Below, piece by piece: positions 16,313 to 23,280 of a DNA stretch of 25,624 bases. The notes under the pieces are model-generated. The model ran no database searches, was not told the origin of the DNA, and saw only the letters and a program-made list of their open reading frames with translations. The DNA lies in assembly GCA_032095175.1 (NCBI GenBank), contig DAMCZI010000056.1, forward strand, positions 1 through 25,624. Reading direction: 5' to 3'. The translations under genes were made by a program, and so were the position numbers. Position 1 is the stretch's first letter; the number at the start of each line of letters is the position of its first letter. This stretch comes from DAMCZI01 sp032095175 (lineage in GTDB: Bacteria > Bacillota > Clostridia > Clostridiales > Caloramatoraceae).

Positions 16313-16428
16313 TATATATAAGTCAAAAATTCTATTACATTCTGTCTTTTTAAACATCCTAAGGTCGTACCAATGTAGTAGGGCTGTTTAAAAAAACAAA
16401 ATGTAAAGAATTTTACGACTTATATATA
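16313..16428. repeat. Long imperfect inverted repeat, 47-nt arms
   Basis: The left arm (16313-16359) and the reverse complement of the right arm (16382-16428) agree at 38 of 47 positions without gaps. The outer ends TATATATAAGTC / GACTTATATATA match perfectly, and the centre is 22 nt. It contains no reading frame. It could be a MITE-like remnant, a large regulatory cruciform or an RNA hairpin in the long surface-gene leader. With the palindrome at 16250 and copy A of the shared motif, it fills most of the 365-nt gap between the two genes. Confidence 0.7.
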
Positions 16429-16437
16429 GCTTCACTC

Positions 16438-16485
16438 AATAAAAAAACTGTCATAAACGAACTTTTTAAGTTCCTCCATGACAGT
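16438..16485 (-). terminator. Rho-independent terminator of the LuxR-type gene
   Basis: On the minus strand ACTGTCAT (16485-16478) pairs with ATGACAGT (16455-16448). An inner helix GAACTT/AAGTTC lies inside, and a run of at least seven T residues follows. It starts about 27 nt past the stop codon. Confidence 0.88.
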
Positions 16486-16512
16486 TTTCTTAGGTTATTC
16501 TAATTCATCTTT

Positions 16513-18921
16513 CTAGAGAAGGCCTTCCTCCTGTGCTGTTTTAACAGCTATAGTACGATTTTCTGCCTTTAATTTCTTTAATAGATTTGATATATGAAAT
16601 TTAACTGTTGCTATACTAATTTCTAATATAGCAGCTATTTCTGCATTCGTATGTCCCTCTGACATTAGCTTTATGACTTCTAATTCCTTTTTACTAAGAA
16701 TGTCTATCTCTTTCATATAATTGGGATAGTTAGCAGCCATTTTTTTCATTTCATTTGTAACGGCATTTATATAACTCGGATCTAGTCCTGTCATATTCCA
16801 ATCAACTATTTTCCAAAGTGGCAGAAGAGCACCTCCCTGGTCTGAAAGAATGTGAACATATGAATAACTCGATGCTTTTTGAACTGTTTCAATAAGTAGT
16901 GGCTCCCACTCATCTTCACACCTGTATAAAATAATGGCTTTAAGAAGTTGTATTTCAATCTGAAGATAACTCCTATCATAAAGTCTTGCGTATTCTGCTA
17001 GAATATTTAGAATAAACAGGGCTTCTACATTCCTTCCCATACTCACATATATTCTTGCTTTTGTAATCAATTGGAAACGATCTATAATATAAAATTGTTC
17101 GTACTCGTTAGGTGCGTATTTTTCAAGCCACTCTGCCATTTTATTTTTATTACCTCGTAAAAGTTCAAAATAAACAAGGCTTGTATGAATGTTTGGTATC
17201 AGCTCCACGAATCTGGTTTCCCTGGCTTTAGCAAGTATATTGATAAGGGTTGTTTCAGCAGTTTCAAGCTGACCCTCGGATAAAAACAGTCTTGCCATTA
17301 CTCCTGTTGCGGCATATTGCACACGTATTGAACCTTTATAGTTTGAATCAGAGAGTCCCTTTGTCAGATAGCTTATAGCTTCCGTTTTCTTATCTTTTTC
17401 ATAAAGATTTTCTCCCATGCACACATCTGCAAGTCCTATAGCTTCCTTGCCAACAACAATTTCTGTAGCTTTTTTCAAACTTGGGTAAAGTAATTTAGCG
17501 TTTTTTACCCATCTTAAAAAATCCAATCCCCCATTTATTACACTTGGCATATTCCCGGTAGGAATAATATTTTTTACATGAATGCCATGTTTCAGTATAT
17601 AGCTTGAATAATAGGTCAATTTCTCTTTCATTTCATCCGCTGTTTCATGGGGAAGTGCTATAAACGTATGAATGTAAGTTTCCATTAATTCATCCCTTAT
17701 TTTTTTATTCTTTTCCTCATCAATTTTTTTCTTTAATTTTTCAAGGCATTTATTACTTTCCTCAATCTTCATCTTATATGAAAATAATAAAGTCTTTGCC
17801 CCCAAAAGTTTAGGAAATCTTTCTTCTATTTCTTCCGGCAAGTCATTAAGATAGCTTTCACTAGTTCTTGCGAAGTTTCCATCAACATTTTCACTTAAGT
17901 ATATGATAAGTTCTGCTATTTTTTCATTATAGCCTGCTTCTTTATAACAACGGAGTGCATTATTTAGCTCTCTTATTTTTTCATAGCAATTACCTGCATT
18001 ATAATATATTATTCTTTTTTCTTCTTTTGATAGAACCTGCTGCCTGCTCCTTAAATATGCTAAGAAAAATTTTTGAATTTTATATTTATCTGGTGGTATA
18101 AAGCTAAAAAAACTGCTGATTAGTGTAATGCTATCTATTAACTCTTTTGCTCTTTCTCCCAAAATACACTCTGCCATAGGTATATTAAACTCTGGATACA
18201 CTGCAAGCTTTATCATAGCTTCCTTCTGTTCTTTTTTCCACTTTGTAAAAAGTGTTCTATCAAAGTATTGGAAGATATCCTCCCTTGCCATTTTATTTAT
18301 AACTTCATAGTTTCTGTTTCCTTCCTTTAAATATCTTATAACAGAACTCACTCCAATAGGATAGCCTTTAGCAATATTCATACAAAGCTTTACCATATCT
18401 CTAATTGCATATTCATCAAGTCCTTCAAAAAGTTTTTCTTTTATTAGAACTTCTTTAATATGACACCCTTTAAGCCATAGTGTTTCACTACCCTCAACTA
18501 TCAACTGCTTAGTAAGATAAAATGGTTTTAAATAGTCAGGAAGAGGTGCTCTACTTAGCATCATACACTGGAGATTACCATTTCTTGTATTCAACCTCGA
18601 TAGCAATTCTAGCAGTTTATCCTGTTCTTCTTTTTTTAATAGCCACTGTAAATCATCTAATATTAGAAGCGTCCTCACTTTTACATTTTCATTTTTTATC
18701 AGATATGCCTCTGCCTTTTCTAAAAAACCTTCCTCAAATGTACTTATGCTTGTCCATTTACTAAACTGTTTTTTTGCAAATACTACTGCGTTTGAACTTT
18801 TCCCAAAGCCTGACATTGCGTATACATAAAGCCTTCCATATTGGTTCAGCTTTTTCTTCCATTCTCTATGAGTTTCTTCTGATATAACTATGTTATTATC
18901 TGTAATAAATATTTTATCCAT
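16513..18921 (-). CDS. MalT/LAL-type LuxR family transcriptional regulator
   Basis: This large regulator has 802 residues. A P-loop ATPase region opens the protein, with Walker A-like SGFGKSS (37-43) and Walker B-like LLILDDLQW (85-93). A long helical TPR-like middle (about 290-700) follows, and then a LuxR/NarL helix-turn-helix (742-802) containing LSKKELEVIKLMSEGHTNAE and TVKFHISNLLKKL. Proteins of this kind act as ATP-dependent activators that assemble on inducer binding to the TPR region. The start is ATG, 9 nt after GGAGG (minus strand, 18935-18931). It lies directly upstream of the giant surface-protein gene in the same orientation but has its own terminator. It is a plausible activator of that gene; related motifs precede both genes. 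The inducer is unknown. Confidence 0.88.
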   Translation of the reverse strand: MDKIFITDNNIVISEETHREWKKKLNQYGRLYVYAMSGFGKSSNAVVFAKKQFSKWTSISTFEEGFLEKAEAYLIKNENVKVRTLLILDDLQWLLKKEEQDKLLELLSRLNTRNGNLQCMMLSRAPLPDYLKPFYLTKQLIVEGSETLWLKGCHIKEVLIKEKLFEGLDEYAIRDMVKLCMNIAKGYPIGVSSVIRYLKEGNRNYEVINKMAREDIFQYFDRTLFTKWKKEQKEAMIKLAVYPEFNIPMAECILGERAKELIDSITLISSFFSFIPPDKYKIQKFFLAYLRSRQQVLSKEEKRIIYYNAGNCYEKIRELNNALRCYKEAGYNEKIAELIIYLSENVDGNFARTSESYLNDLPEEIEERFPKLLGAKTLLFSYKMKIEESNKCLEKLKKKIDEEKNKKIRDELMETYIHTFIALPHETADEMKEKLTYYSSYILKHGIHVKNIIPTGNMPSVINGGLDFLRWVKNAKLLYPSLKKATEIVVGKEAIGLADVCMGENLYEKDKKTEAISYLTKGLSDSNYKGSIRVQYAATGVMARLFLSEGQLETAETTLINILAKARETRFVELIPNIHTSLVYFELLRGNKNKMAEWLEKYAPNEYEQFYIIDRFQLITKARIYVSMGRNVEALFILNILAEYARLYDRSYLQIEIQLLKAIILYRCEDEWEPLLIETVQKASSYSYVHILSDQGGALLPLWKIVDWNMTGLDPSYINAVTNEMKKMAANYPNYMKEIDILSKKELEVIKLMSEGHTNAEIAAILEISIATVKFHISNLLKKLKAENRTIAVKTAQEEGLL

Positions 18922-19012
18922 AAATGTCAGCCTCCGTTTTATGTATAAAATGTATATTTCAGTTATATTTTTTATAAACTTTAGCTATTAAATATATCCT
19001 ACTATATATATC

Positions 19013-19064
19013 GCATAAATGATTTTGCAAAAATGTATTGTATTCCTATGTAGAATCATTATGC
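19013..19064. repeat. Inverted pair of the shared motif upstream of the LuxR-type gene
   Basis: GCATAAATGATT (19013-19024) faces AATCATTATGC (19054-19064). The right arm continues leftward as ATGTAGAATCATT (19048-19060), the same core seen in the motifs at 16184 and 20158. It lies 92-143 nt upstream of the regulator's start codon, where an autoregulatory operator would be expected. Confidence 0.55.
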
Positions 19065-19202
19065 AAAACATATAGTGCTATTATATCATAAAACATCTAA
19101 CTGGTAATAATACTACTTTTTTGTAAGCTTTGGAAGCTCTAGAAAATGAGCTGAACCAATAAAAGATTCAACTCATTTAAAATATATCTTTATTCTTCTG
19201 AA

Positions 19203-19316
19203 GATATTGGAACAGGCCTTAGCTCTGTAACATCAGTTGCTGAAAAGCACGGCGGCGGTACAAGGTTTGAAGCAGACGGACTGGTGTTCCTGTCCTCGGT
19301 TTATGTGAGTGTGTAG
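19203..19316 (+). pseudogene. C-terminal relic of a GHKL-type sensor histidine kinase
   Basis: One frame reads 37 residues to a TAG stop: DIGTGLSSVTSVAEKHGGG, then TRFEADGLVFLSSVYVSV. This is the G2-box end of a GHKL ATPase domain (GTGL...AEK.GG...F...VF.SSV), as in AgrC-like kinases. Nothing upstream continues the domain: the frame closes at a stop at 19152-19154, and the sequence between lacks the N and G1 boxes. The stretch is visibly richer in G+C (about half) than its flanks. A plus-strand terminator follows at 19354. It looks like the tail of a deleted, probably imported kinase gene. The remainder of 18922-19539 holds only the LuxR-gene leader and AT-rich DNA. Confidence 0.7.
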
Positions 19317-19353
19317 CTATGCTTGTTATGTTGAAAGAGATATATAAAAACAC

Positions 19354-19392
19354 CAATAGCGAATGGGAACATACCTTTGCTATTGTTTTTTT
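19354..19392 (+). terminator. Orphan terminator after the kinase relic
   Basis: CAATAGC (19354-19360) pairs with GCTATTG (19379-19385) and a T-run follows at once. No intact plus-strand gene precedes it, so it is probably the original terminator of the decayed GHKL kinase gene. Confidence 0.65.
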
Positions 19393-19539
19393 CATATTCG
19401 TTTTGCCTTTTGAATGTAGGTTTACAAGTTGTCTTTATGACTACATGTATTTATTTCATCATTTCTATAAAAGGCTTCGTAAAATTTAGAAATTATATAA
19501 TTTATTCTATCTACGGTCTCCTTTGGATTATTAATCATT

Positions 19540-20076
19540 TCATAGATTGTTTGCAAAGGATATGTATTTATTTCTTATTTCATTATTCGCATTGTCCATT
19601 TCAATCCTTTCAAACTCTTTATCGAGAGTTTTTAAAATCTCTGTATCAAGTTGGTTTCTCGCCATCATATATATAGCCGTATCTTCCTTTTCAATATGAT
19701 TCTCAAGGAGTGTTCCATAGGAAAGTGCATTTGCTACTATATATGCCTTTTGTGTCTTATCCCCATTTTCATATTTATTTAAGGCCTCCTCGAGATTTCT
19801 AATATAGTATCTTCCTATATCATGCTCAAGCAGCATTCCCATTATTGGGCCGTTTTTTAAAATTGGGTTTTTATCACTAATAATGTTAAAAAGCCTATCT
19901 TCTTCTTTTTGATGATGATATTTATCTGCAAAATTTCTTACAAAATCAATAACCTTTCTGTAAAACTCTACGTCTACTTCTCCACCATCGACCAGTTTGA
20001 TACAATCATTTTTAATGGCTGATATAACTTTCTTAATATATACATGCTCATTCATAAGAATATCTATTGCATCCAT
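19540..20076 (-). CDS. Hemerythrin-like (HHE domain) cation-binding protein
   Basis: This soluble, all-helical protein has 178 residues. Counting from the ATG at 20076, the metal-binding positions of a hemerythrin four-helix bundle are present: H11 (NEH), H54-H55 with E58 (YHHQKEE), H85 (LEHD), and H127 with E131 (NHIEKED). Such proteins hold a di-iron site and bind oxygen, or act in redox, nitric oxide or iron protection. In an anaerobe a role in O2 detoxification or sensing is plausible. The start is set at ATG 20076, 5 nt after GAGGTGA; the in-frame GTG at 20085 overlaps that ribosome site. Its upstream region carries copy B of the shared motif, 82 nt before the ATG. No separate terminator was recognised. 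Confidence 0.88.
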   Translation of the reverse strand: MDAIDILMNEHVYIKKVISAIKNDCIKLVDGGEVDVEFYRKVIDFVRNFADKYHHQKEEDRLFNIISDKNPILKNGPIMGMLLEHDIGRYYIRNLEEALNKYENGDKTQKAYIVANALSYGTLLENHIEKEDTAIYMMARNQLDTEILKTLDKEFERIEMDNANNEIRNKYISFANNL

Positions 20077-20157
20077 GTAATTCACCTCATGATTATTTTC
20101 CCAACTAGATTAAAATATATTACATCCTCTTTATATACTATATGTTTCACATAAATG

Positions 20158-20179
20158 ATTCTATATTGCTCAACCCTAA
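20158..20179. repeat. Copy B of the shared promoter motif
   Basis: This 22-nt segment (ATTCTAT, then ATTGCT, then AACCCTAA) differs from 16184-16205 at two positions. It is bracketed by CATAAAT (20150-20156) and ATTTATG (20182-20188), forming a wider inverted repeat. It sits between the hemerythrin gene (minus) and the sensor-kinase gene (plus), closer to the hemerythrin gene. Confidence 0.65.
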
Positions 20180-20257
20180 GTATTTATGCAAAATTATATT
20201 CCTTGATTCATTAATCGCACAACTCCCAATTTAAAATCTTTAGTGTAATTGATGTAG

Positions 20258-20286
20258 CTTCATTCAACATTTCAAATTGAATGAAG
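20258..20286. repeat. Perfect 10-bp inverted repeat upstream of the NarL-type kinase gene
   Basis: CTTCATTCAA (20258-20267) pairs exactly with TTGAATGAAG (20277-20286) around 9 nt. It lies about 95 nt upstream of the kinase start, with no T-run, so an operator is more likely than a terminator. Nothing else was recognised in 20190-20380. Confidence 0.55.
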
Positions 20287-20380
20287 GATTTAATAATACA
20301 TTTGTAGAATAATAAAAAGATGTTTTTGAATTTTTCTTGAGTGAAATATTAGACCTTTTGAGCAAGGTAGGTGAAGCCCA

Positions 20381-21487
20381 ATGACAGATTGGATTATAAT
20401 AACTAAACTTTTAATTGTATCCTACTGCACTATAAAATATGTTTCAGGCAGCATGGAAAACACTTTTGTCACTGTATTTACACTTCTCATATATGTTTCT
20501 ATAAACATGCTGTACTATATTATAAAAAAGCAAAAAATTAAAAGATACATGCTTGTTATCTCTATAATTTACACTGCAGTATGCTTTAATATGGTTAATG
20601 AGCTATTTATTCTTCTTATACCAATAGCTTTATTTGAACTGTTAGGTGAATATTTAATAGATATAAAGGTAGGAGTTTTAGCCATAATATTCCCACCTTT
20701 CATGTTAGACAAGAGTATTATAGGTGAATATATATTAATATCCTCAACATGTTATATTTTATATATACTGGTATCTACAACTTCAAGAAGAATATCTCAA
20801 CTGATATCAGAACAAGATAATCAAAGAATTAAGGTATATGAACTCTATCAACGACTTGATAAAAGCCTTGAGCATGAAAAACAAATAAAATATACCACAC
20901 AGCTTGAGGAGAGAAATAAGCTTGCGCAGCAGCTTCATGACAAGCTTGGTCATACTGTATCTGCAAGCCTAATGCAGCTTGAAGCAGCAAAGCTTCTAGT
21001 GGATAAGGATACCGAGAGCACTAAGAAAATGCTTCAACATTCAATAGATGCATTAAGAGCTGGTATGGAGAATATAAGAGCAACCCTTAGAGATATAAAA
21101 CCTCCTGCAGAACAGGTTGGAGTTATAAGGATAAAGACCGTATTAGATGATTTTTCAATGAAAAGTAGAGTAAAAACTGCATTAGTTCATATTGGATGCC
21201 TTGATCTAATTTCATATTCCCAGTGGAATGTGATGTACCAAAACCTAAGAGAGGCATTAACGAACACTATAAAATATTCTAAAGCTTCTTCGGTTTCAGT
21301 AAGCATAGAAGTGCTAAACAAATTCATAAAGATGGAAGTAAGGGATAATGGAATAGGTTCCTTTGAAATAAAAAAGGGACTTGGAATAGTTGGCATGGAG
21401 GAAAGAGCAGGCAGCATAGGCGGTCAAATTATTGTTGATGGTTCAAAAGGATTTTCAGTTATAACTCTTTTACCAATAGGAGGTTGA
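20381..21487 (+). CDS. NarL-type sensor histidine kinase, LnrJ-like
   Basis: The kinase has 368 residues. About five membrane helices fill residues 5-132, without an obvious external sensor domain. A short coiled linker leads to a HisKA_3 dimerisation domain with phosphoacceptor H186 in LAQQLHDKLGHTVSASLMQLE. The GHKL ATPase domain follows, with the N-box LREALTNTIKYSKAS, the G1 box DNGIG and GLGIVGMEERA. The ribosome site (AAGGTAGGTGA) is good, and the response-regulator gene follows within 5 nt. Together with the ABC-2 exporter downstream, the order matches the Bacillus lnrJK-lnrLMN locus. There the kinase senses membrane-active linear polyketides such as linearmycin. Function by analogy only; the ligand may differ. 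Confidence 0.88.
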   Translation: MTDWIIITKLLIVSYCTIKYVSGSMENTFVTVFTLLIYVSINMLYYIIKKQKIKRYMLVISIIYTAVCFNMVNELFILLIPIALFELLGEYLIDIKVGVLAIIFPPFMLDKSIIGEYILISSTCYILYILVSTTSRRISQLISEQDNQRIKVYELYQRLDKSLEHEKQIKYTTQLEERNKLAQQLHDKLGHTVSASLMQLEAAKLLVDKDTESTKKMLQHSIDALRAGMENIRATLRDIKPPAEQVGVIRIKTVLDDFSMKSRVKTALVHIGCLDLISYSQWNVMYQNLREALTNTIKYSKASSVSVSIEVLNKFIKMEVRDNGIGSFEIKKGLGIVGMEERAGSIGGQIIVDGSKGFSVITLLPIGG

Positions 21488-21492
21488 ATTAA

Positions 21493-22125
21493 ATGGCAAT
21501 AAAATTAATAATAGCAGATGATGATCCCCTTATAAGGGAAAGCTTGAAGATAATACTTGGAATGGATGATAGCTTTGAAGTCCTTGACTGTGTTGAGGAT
21601 GGCCTTAAAGCTGTTGAGATTTGCAGTAAAACCTCTGTGGATGTGGCCCTCCTTGATGTAAGAATGCCGGTGTTAAACGGTTTACAGGCAGCCAGGGAGA
21701 TTACTGATAATACAAAAACAAAAACCCTTATACTTACAACCTTCGATGATGATGATTTCATAATTGAGGCAGTTAAATGCGGGGCATCAGGATATCTATT
21801 AAAGAATAATCCCCCTGATAAGATAAAAGATGCAATAAAACTTGTGTATTCTGGAACAACTGTAATGCAGGATGTTGTTATGGATAGAATACGAAATGGT
21901 CTTTCATCTAACCCATCAAACAAAATCGATAAAAGCCTGTTTACAGAGAGAGAGTTAGAAATAATGGAGTGTATATCAAAGGGACTTTCTAACAAGGAGA
22001 TATCAGGAAAATTATTTATATCTGAAGGGACGGTTAAGAATTATATAACATCTATACTTGATAAAACTGAATTGGAACATAGAACTCAGATTGCTATATA
22101 TTACTTAAACGGTGGGAAGATATAG
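21493..22125 (+). CDS. NarL/FixJ-family response regulator, LnrK-like
   Basis: The regulator has 210 residues. The receiver domain has acidic residues D9-D10-D11, phosphoacceptor D55 in VALLDVRMP, T82/T83 and K104 in GYLLKN. The C-terminal LuxR-type helix-turn-helix (about 148-206) contains FTERELEIMECISKGLSNKE and GTVKNYITSILDK. The ribosome site AGGAGGT overlaps the end of the kinase gene, so the pair is co-translated. It probably activates the adjacent ABC exporter genes. Two hairpins lie between it and those genes, so control of the exporter is not simple read-through. Confidence 0.9.
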   Translation: MAIKLIIADDDPLIRESLKIILGMDDSFEVLDCVEDGLKAVEICSKTSVDVALLDVRMPVLNGLQAAREITDNTKTKTLILTTFDDDDFIIEAVKCGASGYLLKNNPPDKIKDAIKLVYSGTTVMQDVVMDRIRNGLSSNPSNKIDKSLFTERELEIMECISKGLSNKEISGKLFISEGTVKNYITSILDKTELEHRTQIAIYYLNGGKI

Positions 22126-22138
22126 AGGTAATAGGCAC

Positions 22139-22189
22139 TTGAGTTATTTAATGAAAGCATCTAACGATGCTTTTGATTAAATAACTCAA
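22139..22189 (+). terminator. Long hairpin after the response-regulator gene
   Basis: TTGAGTTATTTAAT (22139-22152) pairs perfectly with ATTAAATAACTCAA (22176-22189). Inside it GAAAGCATC and GATGCTTT pair around TAAC. This makes a stem of more than 20 bp starting 14 nt after the stop codon. It lacks a T-run, so it may protect the 3' end of the mRNA or reduce read-through rather than terminate efficiently. Confidence 0.6.
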
Positions 22190-22260
22190 AACTTAAGAGC
22201 CTGTCACCTAACTCATAACTCTAGTATCACCCAAAACATGACGTTTGTCATATAGAAAAG

Positions 22261-22298
22261 GTGACCTTATGTACTAAAATAAGGTCACTATTTTTTTT
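22261..22298 (+). terminator. Strong terminator or attenuator just before the ABC exporter genes
   Basis: GTGACCTTAT (22261-22270) pairs exactly with ATAAGGTCAC (22279-22288) around 8 nt, followed by TATTTTTTTT. Only 36 nt separate the T-run from the ATPase start codon, leaving no room for a full promoter afterwards. It may therefore be a leader attenuator of the exporter operon. Confidence 0.82.
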
Positions 22299-22334
22299 AT
22301 AATTAAATCATAAAGTTAGAGAGAGGTGTATCTC

Positions 22335-23270
22335 ATGAAAATAGTTAAAATACAGGAGTTAACTAAAAAGTTCAGTGACAACATTGCTGTTGACAATATA
22401 AGCCTTGAGATTGAGGAAGGAGAAATATATGGGTTTTTAGGTCCAAATGGAGCCGGGAAAAGTACAACCATAAACATATTATCCGGTCTTATTTCCATGA
22501 ACCATGGAAAGGTTGAAATAATGGGAATGGATATTGTAAAGAATTCCAACAACGCAAAGAAAAACATTGGTATAGTGCCCCAGGATATAGCCATATATGA
22601 AGACCTTACAGCCTATGAAAACGTTAAGTTTTTTGCAAGCCTCTATGGTCTTAGCGGTAATCTTTTAAAGGAAAGAGTTCAAGAATCCTTAGAGTTCGTA
22701 GGACTTGCTGACAAGGCAAAGGATTTTCCAAAGACCTTCTCAGGTGGTATGAAAAGACGTTTAAATATTGCATGTGCCCTTGCCCATAGACCAAAGCTAA
22801 TAATTATGGACGAACCAACAGTTGGAATAGATCCACAATCAAGGAATCACATACTTCAATCAGTTAAAAAACTCAACTCATTGGGTTCAACCATAATATA
22901 CACCAGTCACTACATGGAAGAGGTTGAGGAGATAGCATCAAGGGTAGCAATTATGGATCACGGAAAGATAATTGCAGAGGGAACAAAGGATGAGCTTAAG
23001 TCAATAATTACTGATACAAGCACAGTTCTAATCACCTTGGACTTCCTGGATGGAATTAAAGAAGATGACATAAAAGCCATCCCTGGTGTACAGCATGTTC
23101 ACATTGAAGACAGCGTAGTTAAGATAAATAGTTCAAAGGAAGTAAACAACCTTGATAAGATAATACTCTATTTCACAGGAAAGAACATCCCAATAAGAAA
23201 TGTAGAAAACAAGACTCCAGATTTAGAAACAGTGTTTCTAACCCTAACTGGTAGAAAACTAAGGGATTAG
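22335..23270 (+). CDS. ABC exporter ATPase, LnrL-like
   Basis: The ATPase has 311 residues. It has Walker A GPNGAGKST (36-44), Q-loop Q83, signature FSGGM (135-139), Walker B LIIMDE (155-160) and H-loop H192. A C-terminal extension (about 225-311) is typical of drug-exporter ATPases of the CcmA/DrrA class. The start is ATG 22335, 6 nt after GAGAGGTG. The upstream in-frame GTG at 22326 lies within that ribosome site. It works with the two ABC-2 permeases encoded next, with an 11-nt gap to the first. The gene order kinase, regulator, ATPase, permease, permease is the lnr arrangement, so export or removal of membrane-active antibiotics is the best guess. Confidence 0.9.
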   Translation: MKIVKIQELTKKFSDNIAVDNISLEIEEGEIYGFLGPNGAGKSTTINILSGLISMNHGKVEIMGMDIVKNSNNAKKNIGIVPQDIAIYEDLTAYENVKFFASLYGLSGNLLKERVQESLEFVGLADKAKDFPKTFSGGMKRRLNIACALAHRPKLIIMDEPTVGIDPQSRNHILQSVKKLNSLGSTIIYTSHYMEEVEEIASRVAIMDHGKIIAEGTKDELKSIITDTSTVLITLDFLDGIKEDDIKAIPGVQHVHIEDSVVKINSSKEVNNLDKIILYFTGKNIPIRNVENKTPDLETVFLTLTGRKLRD

Positions 23271-23280
23271 GGGTGATAAA

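Noticed and set aside
19377..19676. 99-residue plus-strand frame near the hemerythrin gene
   Set aside because: It starts inside the orphan terminator and overlaps the hemerythrin coding end. It has low-complexity hydrophobic content and no ribosome site.
21489..21995. 168-residue minus-strand frame over the response-regulator gene
   Set aside because: It is a shadow of a clear NarL-family gene on the other strand, with no domain signature.
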